The notes beneath the pieces were generated by a model, which was not told the origin of the DNA, did no database searches, and was given only the letters and a program-made list of their open reading frames with translations. This document shows positions 1 to 9,865 of a stretch of DNA of 64,000 nt, in pieces. Made by a program: the position numbers and the translations under genes. The number at the start of each line of letters is the position of its first letter. Position 1 is the first letter of the stretch. This DNA comes from Lepidodermella squamata (Eukaryota; Gastrotricha): assembly GCA_047495785.1 (NCBI GenBank), contig JBLDXI010000054.1, positions 744,001 through 808,000 of the forward strand, in the 5' to 3' direction.

Positions 1-712
1 GTTAGCACATGCCGGGTTGCAGCTGGCTGCATAGGAAACAAGCAGAGGGTTCAACATATGCAAAAAGAGAGAGTTATCTTACGACTGCTGGTGGTTATTT
101 CCTCTGGATAAGGCGTCTGCATCAGTTTGAAGAGGAACATTGGTAAGTGGAAAAATCAGGCATAATTTCCCTTACCGTCGTTTGGTTGAAATCAGCCTGG
201 CTGTAAACCGCCAGCGGGGCTAATGCTGAAAGAGAATTTTGTTATTGTGTTAGCGGGCTGGCGGGGTTTCATGTTAGCTCTTACCCAAAAGCAGCGCCAT
301 TACAGGTTTGAATGACATTGCTATGCCTGAAGGGGTGACGAAATGAAAATTATCAAGAAAATGTTTATGAAGATGAAATGTGAGAAAATTCGATGACTGC
401 GAGCATCTTATAAAGGCTTTTTTCTGTACTTATGTGTCAACAGCTGCTTCTGCCATGAACGCAGTTAATCATGTGACAATAATCAGCTGGAAAACAATTG
501 ACTATCCTTCTCATTACAACTCTTCACGAATTGTTTGGGCAGCTGAGGTACGGAATGCACGTCATATCGATGGGTCAACAACACCACCAGTAGAATGGAA
601 TGCACACGATGCCTTAGCTGCCTAAGCACTAAACATTGGCTCATTCATTCTCTCAGAATGTCTTTTTATTTCAATTATTTATTAAGTGTACAAAAAAGAC
701 AGGATAATTAAG
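1..712. other. Intergenic, no gene recognised
   Basis: I see no convincing coding region. The longest open frame (380-625) has no recognisable motif, signal peptide or splice context. Composition is mixed and there is no strong repeat apart from the element that starts at 713. Confidence 0.4.
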
Positions 713-1333
713 ACAGGACAAATAAGATGAGGGCGAATAAGGCAATTAACAGTCGGACCGTCGTCATTCGTCTTTCGGCTGCTTGGGTCGGTTATCAGCA
801 GGGTGCGATAGTGGATCCTGGAGCTGCCAGGGATGGAAAATTGCTTTTGCTGTATTTTCCAAAATGGCTAGTGATTTCAACCAAAACCAGCAAAGCGGGG
901 AAATTTCGAGAATTTTTTACTCTAAAAATTTAATACCTCTCAGAATTTATGAAACAGCCGGAATTTTCTTTTTTGTCGCGCACTGCTAGTAGGACAGTTC
1001 AGCAACGTCAAACGTTCTTTGGCAGTGGTATTTGAGCAGGAGACACTTCAGCGACCAGTCGCTATTAGCACTTAAGCAGGCAGCAATTCAGCAACTGCCA
1101 CTTTAGCAGGTGCGCCATGTACTATTCAGCAACCGACTCTACCCCAGAAGCACTGATTTTTTTTTTAGAAAAGTGGCAGCTGCTGTACTGATTTCTGCTG
1201 AAGTGCTAATAGCGACTGGCTGCTGAAGTGTCTCCTGCTCAAATATCACTGTCAATTGACGTTTCTAAACTTTCTTACAACCCTCTGGTCTGATCATTAA
1301 TTATCTTATTCTCCCTCGTCTTATTTGTCCTGT
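713..1333. repeat. Foldback / MITE-like element with long inverted ends and a nested palindrome
   Basis: The left end (713-757, starting ACAGGACAAATAAGA) is repeated inverted at 1288-1333 (ending TCTTATTTGTCCTGT), with a few mismatches over about 45 bases. A second inverted pair of roughly 90 bases lies inside it: about 1003-1100 against about 1170-1268, sharing TTTGAGCAGGAGACACTTCA. No transposase frame is present, so it is non-autonomous. I could not identify a target-site duplication, so the exact ends are uncertain. Part of its interior (about 803-870) is repeated, diverged, near 61398-61460. Confidence 0.6.
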
Positions 1334-1953
1334 GTTTTGCCCTTCGCGATGAAAATCGCGATGAAACTCGCGGTACGAACACTACCAAACACCAATAGAC
1401 GCATTTTTTGTGCCCTATTAGTAACCCTATACGCTGATAGTAGCCTGACTAATAGTAGCCCTATTAGTCTCCCTATTCTGACCCACAAACTAAGCAAATT
1501 TGCTATGGAGGCACACGAGGCGCAGTAGAGCAAGCCCGCTGCCATGTGCTTGGAGGTTCTTGGTTCAACTCTCCGCCGCTTTAAAGGTCAGCAAAAACCA
1601 GTTGCGTGTGCTGCTTGTCGGAGCCCGTTTGTCAACTTTGGCCGTTCTAGACCAGTAATAGTCGTCGAGCGCGAGCTGCTGTGGGAAGTCGCCATGCCAC
1701 TGAGCTGGAAAACTATCGGTTGTTCCGGCGATCGTGGAAAAAGAACCGCCAACAAAGCCAGGAGTCTGTCGGATGTTCTCGACTTTCTTTAGTCAGCGCG
1801 AGCCGTACTTGAAGGTTTAAATTTAAAATATCCTAGACCTGACACCTAGAAATCTTAATGTAGCTGTTTGAGCAAAAGTTCCTTGAACAAAGCATCAACG
1901 ATTTTTTTAATTCGATGAATCCATTCCAATTTATTTCCTTATCTTTTCTTTTT
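1334..1953. other. Spacer downstream of the first channel gene
   Basis: No convincing gene. The open frames at 1325-1528 and 1544-1792 are short and without motifs. A minus-strand AATAAA polyadenylation signal lies near 1930-1935, just beyond the stop of the channel gene that ends at 1954. Confidence 0.4.
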
Positions 1954-3301
1954 TTACAGTCCATTCACCTGAAGCTTTGCGAAAAAATTTCGCATTTGAT
2001 AAGTATCACTCGCGTCTGCCGCTGAGATAGACGTTACAACACTGAAATATACTGTGTTAACTATCAGGAAGACAGTGCAAGAAAAAATAACTAGGCCTAT
2101 ATCTAGCAATCTAGCTCGATTCAACTCGAGATGAATTCTATGCCTGCAATTTATAGTCAGGATGAATTGTTTCTTGAAGAATCTGGACGAAGAGTAGGCG
2201 GCTGTGAAAATTGCATAGATTGCGATGACTACAGCCATCAGCAAGTTCCATATTACGTAATAATGATAAGAAATTATCTGCGTTGTTCGAGGGCAAGTGT
2301 CCACTAGGCCTAAAACTAAAGTGAAAGCAAGTAAATTGTAGCCCATCAAGCAAGATCTTTCGACGCCCTCTGGTGGTAATATCATAGCAACGAGCTGAAC
2401 GAAAATCATTAGAAATACAGGAATGAAACAAGACGGAATGAACTGAGCGGAATTTCTTCTCAGATGGAAATGAAAAGCGACTGTATTGGAGCCGTTCCAG
2501 ATGGATTCTGATCCGTAGCTTTCAAGTGACCATGGCCCGATGTCGTCCACGAAAACTGAGGACGCTGTAAGAGAGGAGTAGCTGAGGTCGACGAACGTTT
2601 TTTCAGCTCCGTAGTACAGTTCGGATAGCAAAACGAAGCAGAGTTGCGAGTCGAATGGGAAAGCCTGCAAAATCGGATAAATTCATCAAAAAATCGAATT
2701 TCATAAGCAATACCCAGAAGTCCATAGGGCAGTAAACGTGGAAGTCTCCGCCGCTAGATAGTGAAGCTGTACCTTGTGGCAGCCAATCGTAACCACCTGG
2801 GTAGAGAATAACGTCATCTTCAAATTTTGAGATATGCTTCATATCCCCGGCTGAATTCAGCAGAAACAATTGAGGATGCCAGACTGTATCGTGGCGATAC
2901 AGGCACCAGGAAATGTTGCTTCTAGCGTCCAGGGATAGACCGCCTATGACTAGATCTGGCTGGAAAACGTCTCTGTGAGTACACGGGGCCGTGCTCCAAT
3001 ACATCTTTAATTGTCCAGAAAATGAGAATCTAAGGAAAATGATAAGGCTCAAAGACAGGATTGTTTCCCAAACCAACTTTTTAGAAGTTTCGTCCAAATC
3101 TAGCAATCGATAAGCTGATAGAAAGACCCATAGCTGAACTACGTCCGACTGCTGTTGAACAGGCCTGCTGCGAAAGCTCGCCATATAAGTACACCGTTTT
3201 GCTAACCATGTGCAGAATTCCTCTTCTGGCGCTGGAGTTCGCTGTAGTTGGCCTTCAACCAAACTTGGTAGCCACAGTAAAATTAAAAGCGACTTGAGCA
3301 T
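1954..3301 (-). CDS. Cys-loop ligand-gated ion channel subunit, paralogue 1 (nAChR-like, divergent)
   Basis: Predicted subunit of a pentameric neurotransmitter-gated channel in the plasma membrane. Model: exons 3301-3078, 3029-2714 and 2664-1954, 416 residues. The start is chosen because it opens a signal peptide (MLKSLLILLWLPSLVEG). The ligand-binding domain has the W-x-P loop (TVWHPQLFLLNSAGDM) and a canonical 13-residue Cys-loop, CPMDFWAFPFDSQLC, which is restored only by the phase-0 junction at 2714/2664. Four membrane segments follow; the M1-M2 link has LPPEGVER, with Glu at -1', as in cation channels rather than the PAR of anion channels. There are no vicinal cysteines in loop C, so it is not a classical ACh-binding alpha subunit. 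Two further cysteine pairs (FCTWLAKRC, and C in STAPC paired with C in SWC) are shared with its three neighbours. Introns are only 48 and 49 nt. Ligand and ion selectivity are unknown. Confidence 0.85.
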
Positions 3302-3684
3302 TAGAATGGCTATTTTATAAGTGTGGTCTTACTTAATCAAGAGGCTGTGTGCACATGAAGTCAAAAGTTATTTAAAACTGCCGGCGCACCAAATTTCAGC
3401 TTTCATCGTTCAGCTATTTCCTGTTTCATTTCCTGTATGCATTTCATATGTCCCCAATGCGAATTTTTTTCGTTTCATTCGCTTCCCCGGTGGACCGTGC
3501 GATAAAAATAGGTTTTAATTGACAGAAAAACTGTTTCTTGACATTTTGCATGAGAAACTTTCGGATAGTAGAATTTTCCTTTGTTACCTGATTAATTTGG
3601 CACCGATCTAGCCTTTCGTCATTACCAGAAAAAGGTAATGCCCCGCATTCTAGGTCAAAAAATGGAGCCTTTATTTCACAGAAA
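3302..3684. other. Intergenic between channel paralogues 1 and 2
   Basis: About 380 bases with no supported gene. It must contain the promoter of paralogue 1 and the 3' end of paralogue 2. I see no repeat or conserved box. Confidence 0.4.
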
Positions 3685-5059
3685 TCAACCGCCATTTTGC
3701 AGCTTGGAAAACATGTTGTCAACCAAACTAGAATCACTGATCGCCAGCAAAGTGTTGTAAAAAAAGAATAAATTAGCTAATAAAATGGCAGAAACTGCTG
3801 TTAGGGCCACTATCAAGTCTAACGATCGAGTATTGCAAATTCTGACGCAAACCGGTAAATGTAACTCGATTTTCTGCCGGATAAACTCGCCTGGTAGGTA
3901 CGAGTACGCAAACAACGTATAAAGTAATAAGGCTAAACATAGACTGAAGTTTGTTACAATATAATAACCTAGATACGAACAATTCCGAGGTAAATCCTGT
4001 TTCAAAGTTGGAAAAACAGTAAGAAAAGCGAATAAATTGTAACCAGTGAATATAGGACGCTCGAATCTATGAGGCGGTAACAACATGGCAGAAAGTTGCA
4101 GGCTGTAAAGCAAGCAAATGGGGGCGAAAATTGATAGCCAATAGGACGAGTCATTCCTTTGAAATTCCATGAAGAAAGCAATGTTATTGGTTTGGTTCCG
4201 AATTGATCTTGTGCCGAAGCTTTTGAGCGACCAAACAGTAGCAGAATCTCGGAGTTTAGCTGAAGCTATGAGTTCGAAATATCGGAAATTCACGGAATTT
4301 TTGTCAGAACAGTAATACTGCTCGCACAGAATGAGGAAGCAGACTTGGCTATCAAATGGATATTTCTAGAAGCATTGACCGATTGAACACCACTGAAAAC
4401 AAGAAATTCACGAAATTTACGCTAAAATCGTAGCTGCATTGGACTTCAAAGTCTCCTAGAGCTGTATTATGGGCGGTTCCTTGTGGGATCCGTTTCGCCC
4501 CGGATGGGTAGATCCTGATTTCAGGGTTGAACTGAGACGCCAATTTCACCTCTCGGGCCGAATTGGCCAGGATGAATTTTGGCTGCCACATTGAGTCTTT
4601 AGGGTATAGGCACCATTGTACCCCATGTTTAGCCTCATCCGAGAGCCCAGAAGTGGCTAAATCCAGTGAGAAATAGTCTCGATGGGTGCAGGGTGTTGTT
4701 GTCCAATAGACATTCAACTGACCACTCACAGTTAATCTTGAAAAAAAGGAAAACTACTTCTCCGAATAAAATGTGGATCATCCTTACGTTTGAGCTGATT
4801 CGTCAACGCTTTTGATGCGAAAAACATGAAAGTACAAAGCTACATCGACTGCATCCGATTGCAGTTCGACCGGGCGGCTATTTCGGCTGTTTAGATAAGG
4901 ACATCGATTGGCTAACCAGTTGCAGAACTCGTCTTCGGGCGTTTGATTCGGATTCGCAGGAGGGATGGTCCATTTTTCTACAACAGCAGCAGTTTTGCCT
5001 TCAATCCTCAGACTGAACGTAAGAACGCAAGCGATAGTAAGACAAATTTGTGGTATCAT
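3685..5059 (-). CDS. Cys-loop ligand-gated ion channel subunit, paralogue 2
   Basis: Model: exons 5059-4788, 4736-4421 and 4365-3685, 422 residues. The frame is open further upstream to 5110, but the ATG at 5059 begins a good signal peptide (MIPQICLTIACVLTFSLRIEG). The N-terminal CX6C pair is FCNWLANRC. The RPV and DESAQT elements typical of the family follow, and intron 1 (51 nt, phase 2) joins AC to ATTAACT to give QTLTVSGQL. The Cys-loop CSYDFSKYPFDSQVC (13 residues between cysteines) spans the 55-nt intron 2. Exon 2 is 316 nt, the same as in paralogue 1. M1-M2 has LLPPHRFERP and M2 has Phe at the predicted 9' gate position where most family members have Leu. Same strand and order as the other three copies, indicating tandem duplication. 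Not a pseudogene by any visible defect. Confidence 0.85.
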
Positions 5060-5605
5060 TGCTACATAATAGCGATGTTGCAAGCATGGGGACCTAAATT
5101 GCAGAGACAAGTGCGATTACTATAGTTACGAATGAAAATACCAATACACAGTGGGATATTGAAATCAATTGAGGAGAAGCGTGCGTAATTAAAAGCTACA
5201 ATAATCGATATAAGAAGAATCAACACGAAACAAATGCACGAAAGAAGTGCAAATATCATACATTTTTTTATCAATCAAATTTTGAAGCGTTAAAAATATG
5301 CACTCTTCCGATCTGAAGAAAGATGAGACTATCGGTTCTCCATTTTTTATACTGTTTTTAGGAACAGTGCCAAGCATTTAACATCCTTTTTTGTAGTCGA
5401 TATATGTACTCCCACATATAGGGTAGATTACATACAAAAAAACGTACAGCTTAAGGCGATTCTATTTATTCCTCTTTTTAATTTCATCGATTTACGAAAA
5501 AAACGAAATAATCACTTTCGGATTATATCGATTTCGAAAAACAATTCTCTTGGGATGGAGAGTATTGAAAATTGTTAATCTATTATTAAATTAGGATTAT
5601 CGCCA
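5060..5605. other. Intergenic between channel paralogues 2 and 3
   Basis: About 545 AT-rich bases. Two minus-strand open frames (5062-5274 and 5189-5377) contain hydrophobic stretches, but they are AT-driven and lack family features. No repeat recognised. Confidence 0.4.
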
Positions 5606-7058
5606 TCAGAACGGTACTTTTCGATCAACAGATGCTAGCAGCTTGCTAATTTCTCTCGCTTTTATCCTTGGATCTTCATTGTCCGTTGTCAGCACTGCCA
5701 GGAAAAACCAACAATTTAAAGCCAGTGTGACGCCAAGTGCTACGAGACTAGCTAGTAGGTCTATAATCCTGATAAGCCGCCATTCCGTGTTGAAAATTTT
5801 GATTTGCTTCCGCATGAGTTTGGTTCTACATTTAACAGCTGCGAAAAGTGAGTAGATTGTCATGGCAACGCATAAAGCCATGTGACCCGCGAAGTAAGAG
5901 AACAAATACACGATTTGAGACGTTTTCGGGATGTTGCCCAAAGTGACTGGAAATGCTGTTACAAACGTGAAGAGAATATAGGCCATGAAAGCAGGACGCT
6001 CCAATTTATCAGCCGGTAGAAACATTGCAGATAGCTGGAGACTCGCCAACAATAGAATAGGGGTGAAAATGGAGGTTGAATAGTAGAGAGGATTCCGTGA
6101 GAATTGAAAGAAGTAGGCGATCTGGTTGCGGTCTTCTGATAAGGAAAAGCAGGTGTTGAGTTTGAGCCGCCACAAATCAACTTCTGCGAGGAAGATCGGA
6201 GCGACTTGGAGATTGAATTTTGAAATGGCCATGCTGCTTCGGCTATATTCGTCGTAATGCTCAGCGATAATGTATACACATCGTTGGGAGTCGAATGGGA
6301 AAAGCTACATGGATACAGAAAGGAGCTTTCAAATGGAGTTTCCAGAGTGGAACAGAGAGTTTTTAGAGCTTGAGAGCTACAACAACTTCAAAAAGTTGAA
6401 ACCTCTTTCCAAGGTTATCTGCAATTTGTCACTTTATCTTTATAGGTAATTGTTACCTTGAACTCCATGTTGCAATGAATTCGATAATCTCCCTCGCCTC
6501 TGATGTGAGCGAGCCCAGTTTCATAGCCTCCAACATCCAAATGAACCGGTATTTTCGATCGAGGATTCGCAATTGGAACCACAAAATCCCCAGCCCAAGT
6601 GATTAGGTCGATCTCTGGGTGCCAGATCGAGCTGCTATCATACATACACATTGAAAAATTGTATTTCGCGCTTTCAGAAAGATTCTCATCTGCCATTAAG
6701 TCGGACTGGAAATTACTACGCTTTGTACACTCTCCAGTAGACCAAATAACGTCAAATCGACCTGAGATCGTTAATCTAAAAAAGAAACGTTAAAATTTCT
6801 GGGTTAGAAACTTTATTTCCACTCCTAGACTAGAACTAACACTTGGCTCAAGTCATCGAAGCTTTGTAGCCGACTCGCTGTGAAAGTTATAGCGACTTGA
6901 ACAGCCTTATCTGGGCTAGACACGGGCTTAGCTCGTTTGCTAGTTAGATAGACGCAACGCCTAGCTAGCCAGTCACAGAATTCATCGTCCGGAGCTAGGA
7001 CGGCACCTGAAATCGTCGATGTAATGGCCGATAAGAAAAGAAAATGTCTTGCAAACAT
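5606..7058 (-). CDS. Cys-loop ligand-gated ion channel subunit, paralogue 3
   Basis: Model: exons 7058-6841, 6775-6457 and 6304-5606, 411 residues. Signal peptide MFARHFLFLSAITSTISG; CX6C pair FCDWLARRC; second extra pair in STGEC and SMC. The W-x-P loop is SSIWHPEIDLITWAGD. The Cys-loop CNMEFKLFPFDSQRC crosses intron 2 (152 nt, longer than in the other copies). M1-M2 reads MFLPADKLERPAF, followed by an M2 helix and the IPKTSQ turn before M3. Intron positions and phases (2, then 0) match the neighbours. The donor of intron 1 is GT|GTTAGT. It is closest to paralogue 4 in M2-M3, where both have YILFTFVTAFP and GNIPKTSQ. Ligand unknown. Confidence 0.85.
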
Positions 7059-7539
7059 TATTAATAAACTGAGATTTAGTCTTATTCTAGTTTGCCTAGC
7101 ATTTGTTTGATAGGCAAACAGGAGGGATGTGTATTTTATGTAAAGCGCAGCCTACTGCTGCGGTAATGCTTCGATCTTCATTCGCTGATTGACATACTGC
7201 TTGTTATGCCGCTGGTATTGATGAATTGATGACTCGTTTTTAACTATGAATCTAGCATTGTACCTACTGGAGTACAGCTGATGACTTGACTGGAAAATAA
7301 AAGATGCATTTTCCCGACAATTTCATCAGAATACTCTGAAAATTGTCATGAGAATGAATGAATGTCCCCAGCAAGTTAGGTTTAAGCACTAAATACTAAT
7401 TTTCAGCCAGATTTAGTGTCTTTTCCCAAATCGATAATGATGCCCATAACGGTCTTTGAATGCTCTTTTCAAGCAAGACATGAAGCTCGGAAAAGCTCGT
7501 TAGAATGAAAAAAGCGAATAGGTATTTATTGCAAATAAA
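7059..7539. other. Intergenic between channel paralogues 3 and 4
   Basis: About 480 bases with no gene or repeat I can support. It holds the presumed promoter of paralogue 3 and the 3' flank of paralogue 4. Confidence 0.4.
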
Positions 7540-9024
7540 TTAATAAATTCCACGTTGAAGTTTATAAAACAAATTCTCCATTTGGTACAAATTGTCAATA
7601 TCCTTAGCGAAAATGGTCAAATAAAAGTAGACACTGTTCGTAACGACAGCGGTACACACCGAGAGAAACCCGACAATAAAATCGAGCAACCGAACCCGGC
7701 TCACATGGTAACTTTTCGTCACCTTAACACGAGATCTCATACATTTTCGTGAGTAGTAAACAGCGGCTAACAGGGTGTAGATCCCCATAGCAACGCACAG
7801 GCACATATGGGCGCCTAAATAGTAGAAGAGGTACACGACTTGCGACGTCTTCGGAATGTTGCCTAGCGTAGTCGGAAAGGCTGTGACAAACGTGAAGAGA
7901 ATGTAAGCCATGAAAACAGGCCTTTCAAGTTTCTGAGGCGGGAGGAACATAGCTGTTAGTTGCAACAAGCAAAGCAATTGAATTGGAATGAACACTGATG
8001 TTACGTAATACAAGGGCATTCGTTTGAACCCAAAGTACAGGACAAAAATATTTGTTGTATTCCAGACGAATCTTGTCCCGTATTGCTCGAGCTGCCAAAG
8101 TTCGATCGAGTCGAGGAAAACGGAGGATGGTATGAGTTTGAACTGCTGGACGTTCATCAATTCCTTATTCCTTCCATAGAACTTATCGCTTATTACATAA
8201 AAACAAATCTGGGAGTCGAACGGGAAAAGCTGGAAGGCAGAGAATCGGTGGTCTAGAAGTTGGGAGAATTTTCAAAAAATTACGGAGAAATCTTGAGGGC
8301 ACTTTGCGGAAAAATCTCCATATTCAGTCACGTGCATGAACCCGGGAGGGGCTGTCTCACGACCTGATGGGTAGAGGAAAATATCGTTGGGATAACTAAA
8401 GAAAAATATGCTTGAATTATCGGAAGGGATTATTGAAGCCTGCTAGCCTGTATAATTTCATGTCACCCATAGAATTGACTAGTAGAAAATGGGGATGCCA
8501 AACGCTCAGGCTGTCAATGGTGCACCAAGTCACGTTGTTTCGGGCTTCGAGTGAGAGATTTGACCGTGCAAGATCGGCTGCAAAATACGGTCGCATTGTA
8601 CAAGGGCTCGTCGACCATAGGATATCTATCATGCCAGAAATCGAGAGCCTGTAATTTACAGAGAAAGTGTCACAGAATCCCACTCGAGATTTAGCACTTC
8701 AGGATATCTTCAAATTATTTCAAAAATTGAAATTGATTGCGAGCTCTAAAATTTCAGAACTTTATAGAGGATTGTTGCTCACGTTTGCGTCAGATCATCC
8801 AAGGCTATCAATCGATAGGCATGGAAGTAGAATAGAACCGTAACAGCGTCTGATTGGCGATCGACTGGTCTAGCTCGGTTGCTGGCTAGATACGGACACC
8901 TTCTTACTATCCAATCACAGAATTCATCTTCAGGCGGCACGAGAGGAGTAGATGGTCCAGCCACTGCTGATAGCCCTATCTGCTGTTGAACTACTGCTAA
9001 CAGATAAACTAGCTGTATTTGCAT
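7540..9024 (-). CDS. Cys-loop ligand-gated ion channel subunit, paralogue 4, with an extra GC-AG micro-intron
   Basis: Model: exons 9024-8783, 8648-8448, 8395-8284 and 8229-7540, 414 residues. The frame opens at 9144, but the ATG at 9024 starts a signal peptide (MQIQLVYLLAVVQQQIG). CX6C pair FCDWIVRRC; second pair in STSPC and TWC; W-x-P loop SVWHPHFLLVNSMGDM; Cys-loop CPQDFSLFPFDSQIC. The second coding block, one exon of 316 or 319 nt in the paralogues, is interrupted here: the frame stops at TAA near 8426 but resumes in another frame as YPNDIFLYPSGRE. A 52-nt intron (8396-8447) with a GC donor and a TTTCTTTAG acceptor repairs it exactly, giving 313 nt in total, one codon less than paralogues 1 and 2. 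The alternative is a frameshifted pseudogene, but every other family feature is intact. Confidence 0.75.
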
Positions 9025-9865
9025 TAAAATTAATAGAAATGGTGTGGTTGGAATAAAAAATAATGATAAATACTCGACGCCAGCTTTAATTGGATTAATC
9101 CTGTGCCGTATGTTTGCATACACTCCAAAAACTGATATCATCATTCAGCCTATAGCAAGTATATCGATTGCCCTTTCGTGGTTCCTCTAGAATAGAAGTT
9201 GCCCTTTCGAAATATCTGCTGAATCATTTCACTCCGGCTTGAGAGATTTCAAAGCTTTTTTCGCAAAATCCTTTCGGCAACATGCTTTTCCCTTTCCTAG
9301 TATCTAATCCAGGGTATGCATATCATATTTAGTGTGTCGTCGTCATATAAAGAAAATCGATGATAGTTGATAGCTAGCTGATAATGGAATTTCAGGTGCT
9401 CATTTATTTGGCCTCCTCAATCAAGCCACAGCCATAGTGTAAAAAAAGGAAATTGCGATATTTTTCGCGCCACAAGCATCATATTACTTTTTATCGCCAA
9501 TTTTAGGCCACACCATGGTGATGAAACATATAGTGAATAATCCTTAGAACGTGATTCATTTACGCTTCCACGCACAGTTCAAAACGCCCAGAGATTATCT
9601 CGGTTAGTTTATCACACATTTTATCTTGCATTGCTGCGTTATCTCTCTGACATACTTGTAGCGTTTAAAAACGGGGCGATAACGGTTAGAGATTAATATA
9701 GCATGCCCACACTGCATACGCATGCCACTCAATTGAGAATAGCTCTACTTTGTCAGCAAAGTTGAAATTAGAAAATACCACCTTAAAATGTTGTTTAAAT
9801 TATTTATTTTAGTTATTTTAATGTTTTAATGTAAAGTATTGCGTTTAACGCATTAAATTTGTCTC
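9025..9865. promoter_or_regulatory. Divergent intergenic region between channel 4 and the LicD-like gene
   Basis: About 840 AT-rich bases separate two divergently transcribed starts (minus-strand 9024 and plus-strand 9866), so both promoters should lie here. I see no strong TATA box, repeat or RNA gene, and no coding potential. Confidence 0.4.

Noticed and set aside
380-625. Open frame of 81 codons on the plus strand
   Set aside because: No motif, signal peptide or splice context; consistent with chance in mixed-composition DNA.
1544-1792. Open frame with CAAC-type cysteines
   Set aside because: Too short, no family resemblance, no homologous copy elsewhere in the window.
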